A stretch of 33,215 nt of DNA, from positions 1-33,215 of the forward strand of contig JALFDW010000039.1 in assembly GCA_022778545.1 (NCBI GenBank), given 5' to 3'. Origin of the DNA: a bacterium (GTDB taxonomy: Bacteria; Bacillota; Clostridia; Christensenellales; CAG-138). Positions within the stretch are counted from its first letter, which is position 1. Every line of letters begins with the position of its first letter. Both the position numbers and the translations under genes were made by a program. Shown here piece after piece: positions 22,131 through 29,740 of this stretch. The notes beneath the pieces were generated by a model, which saw nothing but the letters and a program-made list of their open reading frames with translations, was not told where the DNA came from and made no database searches.

Positions 22131-22159
22131 ATCATAAAATGAAATCCTTGCTGACGCAA
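22131..22159 (-). promoter_or_regulatory. Promoter of the four-helix-bundle gene, -35 inside a hairpin repeat
   Basis: Minus strand TTGCGT (22159-22154), 17 bases, TATGAT (22136-22131). The -35 box is formed by the loop and right arm of hairpin 1 of the array. Confidence 0.6.
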
Positions 22160-22313
22160 GGATGAAATCTGCTTGACGCAGATGAAATCCAAGCCAATTA
22201 CTTGAGCTTGGATGAAATTAAATCCGTCCTCCTCTTCCGCCGCCAGGCGGATTTCATCACAAAGTGATTTCACCCATTGAAAATGGATTTATTCCGGCCA
22301 AAGGACGGATTTA
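22138..22313 (-). repeat. Array of short hairpins with GATGAAAT linkers plus a branched inverted repeat
   Basis: Three successive perfect hairpins: ATCCTTGC/GCAAGGAT (22144-22151, 22156-22163), ATCTGC/GCAGAT (22167-22172, 22178-22183) and ATCCAAGC/GCTTGGAT (22187-22194, 22206-22213). Each ends into GATGAAAT (22161, 22181, 22211). Next, TAAATCCGTCCT (22219-22230) pairs with AGGACGGATTTA (22302-22313), enclosing three more hairpins: TCCGCC/GGCGGA (22236-22251), ATCAC/GTGAT (22256-22268) and CCATT/AATGG (22274-22286). Linkers on this side are the inverse, ATTTCATC. The loops and stem sequences differ, so structure rather than sequence is repeated. It lies in the 5' region of the four-helix-bundle gene, the same strand sense. 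Confidence 0.75.
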
Positions 22314-22316
22314 GCC

Positions 22317-22360
22317 GAAAAGAAAACGCTTTTGCCGATAGACAAAAGCGTTTTCTTTTC
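22317..22360 (-). terminator. Strong terminator after the tRNA-like element
   Basis: Perfect 18-bp inverted repeat (22317-22334 and 22343-22360), loop of eight, with A-rich and T-rich arms; on the minus strand it directly follows the CCA end of the partial tRNA copy, exactly as the 22517-22557 hairpin follows the intact tRNA. Confidence 0.8.
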
Positions 22361-22504
22361 TGGTGGGGATGGAGGGGCTCGAAAATCGGGCATCGCAGTT
22401 CCGCCTTGCTTGCGCTCACACGCTGCGCGCGGCGGACTTGCCACGATTTTCCGGGGCGGACAAACGCGTCACTGGCGCGTTTGCTTATCCGCCCTTCGAT
22501 CCCC
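22361..22504 (-). ncRNA. Putative structured RNA with a tRNA-Val 3' end and CCA
   Basis: On the minus strand the segment opens with GGGGATC (22504-22498) and ends with ATCCCCACCA (22370-22361), so its ends can pair six bases like a tRNA acceptor stem. The last 23 bases are identical to the 3' end of the adjacent tRNA-Val (T loop, T-stem 3' strand, acceptor, CCA). The body is not tRNA: it has one hairpin at 22454-22494 (7 bp, then 8 bp CAAACGCG/CGCGTTTG) and a long imperfect one at 22381-22451 (GAAAATCG/CGATTTTC, TCCGCC/GGCGGA). A terminator follows. It could be a genuine small RNA, or a tRNA copy destroyed by insertion of a palindromic element. Confidence 0.4.
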
Positions 22505-22516
22505 TTTGAACAAAAT

Positions 22517-22557
22517 CAAAACAAAAAGCAGACCGGTTTGGTCTGCTTTTTGTTTTG
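22517..22557 (-). terminator. Terminator of tRNA-Val
   Basis: Perfect 18-bp inverted repeat (22517-22534 and 22540-22557), five-base loop, T/A-rich outer half, starting at the CCA of the tRNA. Confidence 0.85.
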
Positions 22558-22632
22558 GTGGGGATGGAGGGGCTCGAACCCCCGACCTCTTCGATGTGAG
22601 CGAAGCGCTCTAACCTGCTGGGCTACATCCCC
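22556..22632 (-). tRNA. tRNA-Val (anticodon CAC)
   Basis: The minus strand folds as a complete tRNA with encoded CCA: acceptor GGGGATG/CATCCCC (7 of 7 pairs), anticodon arm CTTCG-CTCACAT-CGAAG with CAC at positions 34-36, variable loop AGGTC, T arm GGGGG-TTCGAGC-CCCTC (one G-T pair), discriminator A. It reads GTG codons. The D stem is GCCC/GAGC, which leaves a C12-A23 mismatch where most homologues have T-A; tolerated but unusual. It has its own consensus promoter and terminator. The last 23 bases are duplicated at 22361-22383. Confidence 0.97.
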
Positions 22633-22649
22633 GTTGTGCAACGAAATAT

Positions 22650-22678
22650 ATTATACAGCACCGCAGCGGATTTTGCAA
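22650..22678 (-). promoter_or_regulatory. Promoter of tRNA-Val
   Basis: Minus strand TTGCAA (22678-22673), 17-base spacer, TATAAT (22655-22650), 18 bases before the tRNA 5' end. Confidence 0.85.
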
Positions 22679-22696
22679 TATCTATTTTGCCTACAT

Positions 22697-23590
22697 TTAC
22701 TTATGCGCTTTCCGGTAATAGTTGCCCGCTTCAAGGGGGATGCCTTTCGCCGCAAACATTTCGCTTACCGTCACAAGCTGATATCCCTGTTCGATCAGCT
22801 CCGGCACGATCGTTTCCACAGCCGCGGCCGTTGCGTCATAAAGGTCGTGCATCAGCACGATGCTCCCGTCCTGCACATCTTTGCGGATCGCTTCAAGCGT
22901 GCTTTGCGTATCCCGCGTGCTCCAGTCGAGCGTATCGATCGACCACATGATGAGCGGGTACGCCACCGTCGCCTTCACCGTTTCATCCTTGATGCCGGCG
23001 CCATAAGGCGGCCGTACAAGCCTTATCTCATACTCCGCAGCCTGCAGCACAAGGTCGTTGACACGGCCGATCTGATCGAGAATTTCATCCTTTGATATCT
23101 TCGTGAAGTTCTTGTGGCCATAAGTGTGGTTCCCGATCTCGCAGCCGAGGCTGACGGCGCGCGCCGTGATCTCCGGGAACTTTTCAAGCTGTGTGCCGAC
23201 TACGAAAAACGTGGCATGCGCATCGTACTGTTCCAGCACATCGAGGATCCGCGTCGTCGCTTTGCTCGGGCCGTCGTCAAACGTCAGCGCGACCATCGGC
23301 TTCTCCGGGTCGATCTTTGAGGTAATCCCCGGCGCTGCAGGCAGATCCGCACTCTCCTCCGGCGTGGGCTCCGGCTGCCTGCCCACATTCGGGTCGGGCG
23401 TTGGATGCGTTTCATCCGCCGCTTGGCCGGATGAAGGCTGAGAAAGAGGCTGCCCTTCGGATGCCGGTGTCGGCGCAATATCAATGAGTTCCTGGGTACG
23501 GGTTCCGGCGGCATAGCCTTCCATGCATCCGCTCCCTGCTATCATCAAGCATGCGGCAAGCAGCGCCGCAAGCATTCTCTTATGCATCAT
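22697..23590 (-). CDS. Polysaccharide deacetylase (NodB-like), lipoprotein
   Basis: 297-aa exported enzyme of carbohydrate esterase family 4. A lipoprotein signal ends in IAGSGC (Cys at about 22), then a Pro/Ser-rich linker to about 90, then the NodB domain: ALTFDDGPS (catalytic Asp and metal Asp), CEIGNHTYGHKNF (HxxxH-type metal pair), RLVRPPYGAG, LIMWSIDTLDW and GSIVLMHDL. All five motifs are intact, so N-deacetylation of peptidoglycan GlcNAc, MurNAc or a surface glycan is expected. It resembles PdaA/PgdA relatives. Tandem ATGs at 23590 and 23587; Shine-Dalgarno is weak (GGGG). A promoter with TTGACT (23722-23717) and TAAATT (23699-23694), spacing 17, lies upstream. Confidence 0.93.
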   Translation of the reverse strand: MMHKRMLAALLAACLMIAGSGCMEGYAAGTRTQELIDIAPTPASEGQPLSQPSSGQAADETHPTPDPNVGRQPEPTPEESADLPAAPGITSKIDPEKPMVALTFDDGPSKATTRILDVLEQYDAHATFFVVGTQLEKFPEITARAVSLGCEIGNHTYGHKNFTKISKDEILDQIGRVNDLVLQAAEYEIRLVRPPYGAGIKDETVKATVAYPLIMWSIDTLDWSTRDTQSTLEAIRKDVQDGSIVLMHDLYDATAAAVETIVPELIEQGYQLVTVSEMFAAKGIPLEAGNYYRKAHK

Positions 23591-23693
23591 GTTTCAATCC
23601 CCATCTATATCGTTCAGCGCAGCGTGTGCGCCGCGCCGTCTCCTGTTTCAGAGGGCAAAGGCTGCGGCATATTTCGCGCTTCTTTTCAATATT

Positions 23694-23722
23694 AATTTAG
23701 TCCCTTTGGGCGGGATAGTCAA
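23694..23722 (-). promoter_or_regulatory. Promoter of the polysaccharide deacetylase gene
   Basis: Minus strand TTGACT (23722-23717), 17 bases, TAAATT (23699-23694); leader of about 100 bases. Confidence 0.6.
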
Positions 23723-23781
23723 GCCCATTCGCATCAATTCATAGATTCTTATCATTCTTGCTCCGGCGTATCCGCGCTGTG

Positions 23782-23810
23782 TTGCAAAGGAGCCGTTTTT
23801 ACAATATAAT
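23782..23810 (+). promoter_or_regulatory. Promoter of the queA-tgt-tsaEB-rimI operon
   Basis: TTGCAA (23782-23787), 17-base spacer, TATAAT (23805-23810); about 60 bases before the queA start. Confidence 0.85.
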
Positions 23811-23876
23811 AGGCGGGTAATCAAGACAAACCGGGCGCGACCTATGGCGCGCAGTTGGAACAAAAGGAGCCGGCCG

Positions 23877-24899
23877 TTGAAAACAAGCGACTTTTACTAT
23901 GACCTCCCGCAGGAGCTGATCGCGCAGACCCCCGCAAAGGAACGCAGCGCATCCCGGCTTCTGGTATATGACAGAAAAACGCATGCCATGTTCGACAGGG
24001 TGTTTTCCGACATCGTGGAATACCTTCACCCGGGCGATGTGCTCGTGCGCAATACGACGCGCGTCATCCCGGCGCGCATTTTCGGTCACCGCCCGGAAAC
24101 AGGCGGTACGATGGAGTTTCTTCTGCTCAAGCGGCTGGATGCGCACCATTGGGAATGTCTTGTGCGCCCGGGCCGCCGCGCAAAGCCCGGCCTCACCTAT
24201 GTCATAAGCGATGAGCTTTCCGCCACCATATGCGAGCCCACGGACGCCGGCGGCCGCGTGATCCGGCTGGATTATGAAGGCGTGTTTGAGGAAATTCTCG
24301 ACCGTGTGGGCGAAATGCCGCTGCCGCCATACATCACCGAGCGGCTTGCCGAACGCGAACGGTATCAAACCGTCTATGCGCGGGAAAACGGCTCTGCCGC
24401 CGCCCCCACCGCCGGGCTTCATTTCACGGGAGCGCTGCTTGACACATTGCGTAAAAAGGGCGTCGTGATTGCCGACGTGCTGCTGCATGTCGGGCTCGGC
24501 ACGTTCCGCCCCGTCTCCGCAGAGACCGTGGAAGAGCACCACATGCATTCGGAATATTTCGAGGTGAGCGAGGCTTCCGCCGCCGCCATCAATGCGGCGC
24601 GTGCCGCGGGCGGGCGGATCGTAGCCGTCGGCACCACCTCCTGCCGCACGCTCGAAAGCGTGACGGACGACGCGGGCATCGTGCACGCGAAAAGCGGTTG
24701 GACGGACATCTTCATCACGCCGGGCTACCGTTTCAAGGCCGTTGACGCGCTCATCACGAACTTCCATCTGCCGGAATCGACGCTTTTGATGCTTGTAAGC
24801 GCCCTTTCTTCGCGCGAGGAGATGCTTGCTGCCTATGAGCATGCCGTACAGGAACGCTATCGCTTCTTCTCGTTCGGCGACGCGATGTTCATCCAGTGA
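23877..24899 (+). CDS. queA: S-adenosylmethionine:tRNA ribosyltransferase-isomerase
   Basis: Transfers and rearranges the ribose of SAM onto 7-aminomethyl-7-deazaguanine in tRNA, giving epoxyqueuosine; the step after Tgt. 340 aa, the usual length. I choose the TTG at 23877, since AAAGGAG is seven bases upstream and the protein then opens as KTSDFYYDLPQELIAQTP, the conserved N-terminus; an ATG at 23844 adds 11 unsupported residues. Conserved blocks include RLLVYDR, LVRNTTRVIPARI, YQTVYA, AAPTAGLHFT, HVGLGTFRPV, HSEYFEV, VGTTSCRTLES and TNFHLPESTLLML. Followed by tgt after 15 bases. Confidence 0.96.
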   Translation: MKTSDFYYDLPQELIAQTPAKERSASRLLVYDRKTHAMFDRVFSDIVEYLHPGDVLVRNTTRVIPARIFGHRPETGGTMEFLLLKRLDAHHWECLVRPGRRAKPGLTYVISDELSATICEPTDAGGRVIRLDYEGVFEEILDRVGEMPLPPYITERLAERERYQTVYARENGSAAAPTAGLHFTGALLDTLRKKGVVIADVLLHVGLGTFRPVSAETVEEHHMHSEYFEVSEASAAAINAARAAGGRIVAVGTTSCRTLESVTDDAGIVHAKSGWTDIFITPGYRFKAVDALITNFHLPESTLLMLVSALSSREEMLAAYEHAVQERYRFFSFGDAMFIQ

Positions 24900-26066
<1,167 letters not shown>

Positions 26067-26067
26067 T

Positions 26068-26535
26068 ATGAAAACGATTACGCTTGAATCCCTGACTGAG
26101 CCCATGCTCGAAGCGCTCGGCGCGCGTATCGCGGCGCACCTTTTCCCCGGCGCGTTCCTCGCGTTTTTCGGCGACCTTGGCGCAGGAAAAACGACGCTCA
26201 TCCGCGCGCTTGCGGCAAAGCTTGGCATTCCGGATGTGGCAAGCCCCACATTCACCATCGTGCGGGAGCATGAAGGAACGCTGCCCCTGTTTCATTTTGA
26301 CGCATACCGCCTCGCCTCGGCGGACGAATTGTACGCCATCGGTTTCGACGATTACCTGGCCCGCGGAGGTGTGATTGCAATGGAATGGTGTGAAAACGTG
26401 CCCGAAGCGATCCCGGCTGAACGGCTTGAACTGCACCTTGCGGGAAGCGGCATGGAGCCGCGCACCTGCCTGCTTGCCGCATACGGCGCGCGCTATGAAG
26501 CGATTCTTGATGCACTGGAGGGATTTTCCGCATGA
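26068..26535 (+). CDS. tsaE: tRNA t6A biosynthesis ATPase TsaE
   Basis: ATPase of the TsaBDE complex that makes N6-threonylcarbamoyladenosine at tRNA position 37. 155 aa. P-loop FGDLGAGKTTLIRALA at about 33-48, the family block VASPTFTIVREHEG, FHFDAYRL, and the IAMEWCENVPEAIP end motif. I choose the ATG at 26068; the TTG at 26062 is also in frame. No good Shine-Dalgarno is visible, probably because the tandem repeat from tgt was copied into this spot. It overlaps tsaB by four bases (ATGA). TsaD and TsaC are not in the window. Confidence 0.94.
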   Translation: MKTITLESLTEPMLEALGARIAAHLFPGAFLAFFGDLGAGKTTLIRALAAKLGIPDVASPTFTIVREHEGTLPLFHFDAYRLASADELYAIGFDDYLARGGVIAMEWCENVPEAIPAERLELHLAGSGMEPRTCLLAAYGARYEAILDALEGFSA

Positions 26536-27200
26536 TTCTGCTTGCGCTTTCCACGTCCGGCCGCGCAGCCTCCGCAGCGCTCTTCAAAGACGGAGCACCG
26601 CTCGCTGAGGCAACGCGGGATGAAGGGCTGACCCATTCCGAGACCATCATGCCGCTTACAGCGGAGCTGCTCGAACAAAACGGCCTGACACCGGCGGATG
26701 TGAACGTGTTTGCCGCAGATGTCGGCCCCGGTTCGTTCACAGGCGTGCGCATCGGCGTTTGCGCCATAAACGCCATGGCCGCGGCACTCGGCGCCCCGGT
26801 CGTCGCTGTAAGCTCTCTTGCGGCATTGCACGAGGGGCTTTCAGAGAAATCCAGCCCCGTCTGTGCGCTGCTCGATGCGCGCAACGGCAACGCTTACGCC
26901 GCGCTCTTTACCGGAACGGAATGCCTTATGCAGCCTGCCGCCGTCACAGTCACAGCGCTTCTCCCCACGCTCCCGCAGGGAACGCTCTTCGTCGGCGACG
27001 GCGCCGAAGCATACCGCGCAGAGATCGAAGCCACCGTGCCGGGTGCGCGCTTCGCCGCGCCGGAACGGAATCTTCTCACGGCCCTTCCCGTGGCGCAGGC
27101 CGCATGGGAGCGTTTCAACGCCGGCGACACCGTTCCGGAAGCCATGCCCCTTTACCTGCGTCCCACACAGGCGGAACGCCTTTACAAAGAAAAGAAATGA
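26532..27200 (+). CDS. tsaB: tRNA t6A biosynthesis protein TsaB
   Basis: Non-catalytic ASKHA-fold partner that dimerises with TsaD in t6A synthesis. 222 aa, normal. N-terminal LLALSTSGRAASAALF strand, THSETIMPLTAELL, and the diagnostic DVGPGSFTGVRIGV at about 61-74. ATGA overlap with both tsaE before and rimI after, so all three are translated as a unit. Confidence 0.94.
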   Translation: MILLALSTSGRAASAALFKDGAPLAEATRDEGLTHSETIMPLTAELLEQNGLTPADVNVFAADVGPGSFTGVRIGVCAINAMAAALGAPVVAVSSLAALHEGLSEKSSPVCALLDARNGNAYAALFTGTECLMQPAAVTVTALLPTLPQGTLFVGDGAEAYRAEIEATVPGARFAAPERNLLTALPVAQAAWERFNAGDTVPEAMPLYLRPTQAERLYKEKK

Positions 27201-27718
27201 GCAGCATGCAGAAAGAACCACAGCAAAGCGAACCCGTCCGCTTCCGCCCGATGCAGAAGGCCGACCTTGACGGCGTTGCGGAATTGGAACGCGTTTCCTT
27301 CCGCACCCCTTGGTCAAAAGCCGCACTCGCAGGGGAGCTGAAGAACGATATTGCGCATTACCTCGTCGGCGAATGCGAGGGCCGCGTGGTCGCCTATGCC
27401 GGCATGTGGGTGATGTTCGATGAAGCGCACATCACAAACGTGGCCGTTGCCCCGGCGTTTCGCAGGCACGGGCTCGGCAGGCGGCTGATGCGCTGCATGA
27501 TGCGCACGGCGCGCCTCTTCGGCGCCACGATGATGACGCTCGAGGTACGCGAAACAAACCTCGGCGCGCAGGCGCTCTATGCAGGCCTCGGCTTCGTGCA
27601 GGAGGGCCGCCGCAAGGGGTATTATACCGACACCGGGGAGGATGCCTTCATCCTATGGAACCACGACATCGCCTTGACACTCGCCGATGCGGGTGATAGC
27701 ATGGAACAAACAGAATAA
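27197..27718 (+). CDS. rimI: Ribosomal-protein-alanine N-acetyltransferase (RimI-like)
   Basis: GNAT acetyltransferase of 173 aa, placed as usual behind tsaB. Residues 10-150 hold the GNAT fold: FRPMQKADLDGVAELE, HITNVAVAPAFRRHGLGRRL with the acetyl-CoA loop (R/Q-x-x-G-x-G/A), TLEVRETNLGAQALYAGLGF and GRRKGYYTDTGEDAFILW. The ATG at 27197 overlaps the tsaB stop; a second ATG at 27206 is possible. The open frame upstream of 27197 is only tsaB read in another frame. The target, ribosomal protein S18 in E. coli, is inferred by family. Confidence 0.92.
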   Translation: MSSMQKEPQQSEPVRFRPMQKADLDGVAELERVSFRTPWSKAALAGELKNDIAHYLVGECEGRVVAYAGMWVMFDEAHITNVAVAPAFRRHGLGRRLMRCMMRTARLFGATMMTLEVRETNLGAQALYAGLGFVQEGRRKGYYTDTGEDAFILWNHDIALTLADAGDSMEQTE

Positions 27719-27777
27719 AACCATTTTTTGCTTTCACAGCAAAATCATTGATATTTAAGAAAGGGGTTCTTTTAAAA

Positions 27778-28176
27778 ATGAAAGACATCATCAGCGCAAC
27801 CAACGCACCCGCCGCACTCGGCCCGTACAGCCACGCAGTCGCCATGGAAGGCATCGTGTTCACCTCTGGCCAGCTCGGCATCGATCCGGCCACCGGCAAG
27901 CTTGCAGAAGGCGTAGCTGCGCAGGCGGAGCAGGCGCTCAAAAACCTTGAAGCCGTTCTTGCCGCCGGAGGCGCAAGCATGGCGGATGTTGTAAAGACCA
28001 CCGTGTTCGTGAAGGATCTTGCGGATTTCGGCACCGTGAACGCTATCTATGGCCAGCATTTCGGCAAGGACTTCCCGGCCCGCTCCTGCGTGCAGGTCGC
28101 GGCGCTTCCCGCAGGGGGGCTCGTTGAGATCGAAGCCATCGCCTTCAGAAGCGCGGACGAAAGCTATTCCTTCTAA
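27778..28176 (+). CDS. ridA: RidA-family reactive intermediate deaminase
   Basis: 132-aa trimeric enzyme that hydrolyses reactive enamine/imine intermediates formed by PLP enzymes. Clear family blocks: ISATNAPAALGPYSHAV, FTSGQLGIDPATGKL, VVKTTVFVKDLADF and FPARSCVQVAALPAGGLVEIEA, where the Arg in PARS binds the substrate carboxylate (quoted in parts). Start at the ATG at 27778 with AAAGGGG about 12 bases upstream; the frame extends ten codons further without support. The 59-base gap to rimI contains a 7-bp hairpin (27726-27732 with 27738-27744). Confidence 0.95.
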   Translation: MKDIISATNAPAALGPYSHAVAMEGIVFTSGQLGIDPATGKLAEGVAAQAEQALKNLEAVLAAGGASMADVVKTTVFVKDLADFGTVNAIYGQHFGKDFPARSCVQVAALPAGGLVEIEAIAFRSADESYSF

Positions 28177-28185
28177 GCTTCATTT

Positions 28186-29721
28186 ATGGAGGCGATGCCG
28201 GAAACCCGGCGCGCAACGGCGCGCAGCTTTAACGCACGGCCGCTCGTTCTCTGTGCGGCCGGGATTTCGCTCGGCATTTTTCTCGCCTATCGCCTTTCAG
28301 GCACGCTGGTCCTTGCGGCTGCGTGCCTTTTTCTTTGCTGCGGCTTCCTTGCGCTGTGCTTCCGCCGCGCCGCTCTCTGCGTTCTCCTGTTCGCCCTCTC
28401 CGCAGGCGTTTTCCGGATGCTTGCAGCGCTGCCCACGCTACCGCCTGAGGGTGCATGCACGCTGACCGGCTGCGTTGCGGAAGCACCCATAACAAAGGAT
28501 GGTTTCACCTATGCGCTGCTGTATGAAAGCGCGCGGGATGGCGTGCCCATCGATGGGCGCGTGCAGGTGCGTTTCCCCGCCGAAAAAGCGAGGAAGCTCA
28601 GCTGCGGGGATGTGATCTCCGCCACGGTCGCGCTCCGCCTCCCGGAGGCGCAGAGCGGCACGTTTGATGCGCGAGCCTATTATCTTTCAAGCGGCGTCAC
28701 AGCCCTTGCTTATGCGCGCACCGCGCCCCGCATTACCGCTCACCGCATTGACATGCGCTACCGGCTTTCCGCTTTGCGCACACGCCTTGCTTCCGCGTTG
28801 GAAGAAGCGTTTGGTGCGGAAGCTCCGCTTGCCTGGGCGCTTCTGCTTGGGGATAAGGCGTTTCTGCCGGAGGAGACCTACGCCCTGTTCCGCGATGCCG
28901 GCACAGCGCATATTCTGGCACTTTCCGGCCTTCATGTGTCGATCCTCACGGGCTTTCTCGCATGGCTCCTGCCTAAGCGGCACGGCGTTCTGCGGCTGCT
29001 TTTGATCGGCCTGTTCCTGCTTGGCTATTGCGTGCTGACGGGGTTTCCGCCCTCCCTTGTCCGCGCGGCAGTCATGTCCCTTGCCGCGCTCGGCGCGCCG
29101 CTCCTCCGCCGGCGGTATGACGCGCCCTCTGCACTTGCGTTGGCGCTCCTGCTGCTCCTCCTTGCGTCCCCGGCACAGCTTTTCTCCGTGGGGCTTCAGC
29201 TTTCTTTCTCCGCAGCGGCGGCCATCGCCATGCTGCTGCGCCCGCTCCTGCGCCTGTTCCACAGGCTGCCGCGTATGCTTGCCGCATCCCTTTCCGTCCC
29301 GCTCGCAGGCACATTCGGTACGCTCCCGCTCACGCTGTGCTATTTCGGGCGCCTGCCGCTATATTCTCTCCCCGCAAATCTTCTCATCGTGCCGCTCGTT
29401 TCGCTGGCGCTTCCGCTTGCGCTCCTTTCCCTGCCGCTCATTTTGCTGTTCCCCGATGCGCTGTTTCTTGCCGCTCCGGCTCGCTGCATGCTGGCTATTC
29501 TCTCTCGGCTTTCAGGCGTGTTCGCAGGCCTCCCGTTTGCCGCGCTCACGGTCACGGCATTTCCGCCCGCTGCATGCTTGCTGCTCTACGGCGCGATGCT
29601 TTCCATTTCGCAATATCACCTGCGCCCGCTGCGCGAAAAGCTCATCATCGCTTCGGGCTGCCTTGCCGGCGCATGCGTTTTCCTCGCGGCAAGCGCGTTT
29701 TCCTTTCCCATCCTGCCCTGA
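28186..29721 (+). CDS. comEC: ComEC/Rec2-family protein without the metallo-beta-lactamase domain
   Basis: 511-aa membrane protein of the channel that brings single-stranded DNA into the cell. Residues 1-210 match the N-terminal DUF4131-like part (two membrane helices and an OB-like domain), and about 210-490 the Competence core: LLLGDKAFLPEETYALFRDA, GTAHILALSGLHVSILTG and GFPPSLVRAAVMSL (quoted in pieces) with many helices. Full-length ComEC is 700-800 aa and ends in a metallo-beta-lactamase domain; here the stop follows the last helices and holA begins 19 bases later, so the nuclease-like domain is absent. Start uncertain: ATG at 28186 with no good Shine-Dalgarno. Confidence 0.85.
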   Translation: MEAMPETRRATARSFNARPLVLCAAGISLGIFLAYRLSGTLVLAAACLFLCCGFLALCFRRAALCVLLFALSAGVFRMLAALPTLPPEGACTLTGCVAEAPITKDGFTYALLYESARDGVPIDGRVQVRFPAEKARKLSCGDVISATVALRLPEAQSGTFDARAYYLSSGVTALAYARTAPRITAHRIDMRYRLSALRTRLASALEEAFGAEAPLAWALLLGDKAFLPEETYALFRDAGTAHILALSGLHVSILTGFLAWLLPKRHGVLRLLLIGLFLLGYCVLTGFPPSLVRAAVMSLAALGAPLLRRRYDAPSALALALLLLLLASPAQLFSVGLQLSFSAAAAIAMLLRPLLRLFHRLPRMLAASLSVPLAGTFGTLPLTLCYFGRLPLYSLPANLLIVPLVSLALPLALLSLPLILLFPDALFLAAPARCMLAILSRLSGVFAGLPFAALTVTAFPPAACLLLYGAMLSISQYHLRPLREKLIIASGCLAGACVFLAASAFSFPILP

Positions 29722-29725
29722 TCTA

Positions 29726-29734
29726 TGCTATAAT
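29726..29734 (+). promoter_or_regulatory. Extended -10 promoter directly before holA
   Basis: TGCTATAAT at 29726-29734, a perfect extended -10, with only six bases between TATAAT and the holA ATG; transcription would begin at about the A of the start codon. Confidence 0.55.
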
Positions 29735-29740
29735 CCCGAT

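Noticed and set aside
22138-22313. CRISPR array
   Set aside because: The repeats are 6-12 bp hairpin stems with different sequences, the spacing is irregular (20-30 bases), and there are no cas genes.
22277-23095. 272-aa open frame running over the tRNA and hairpins
   Set aside because: It crosses an intact tRNA gene and two terminators, and has no domain; an accident of composition.
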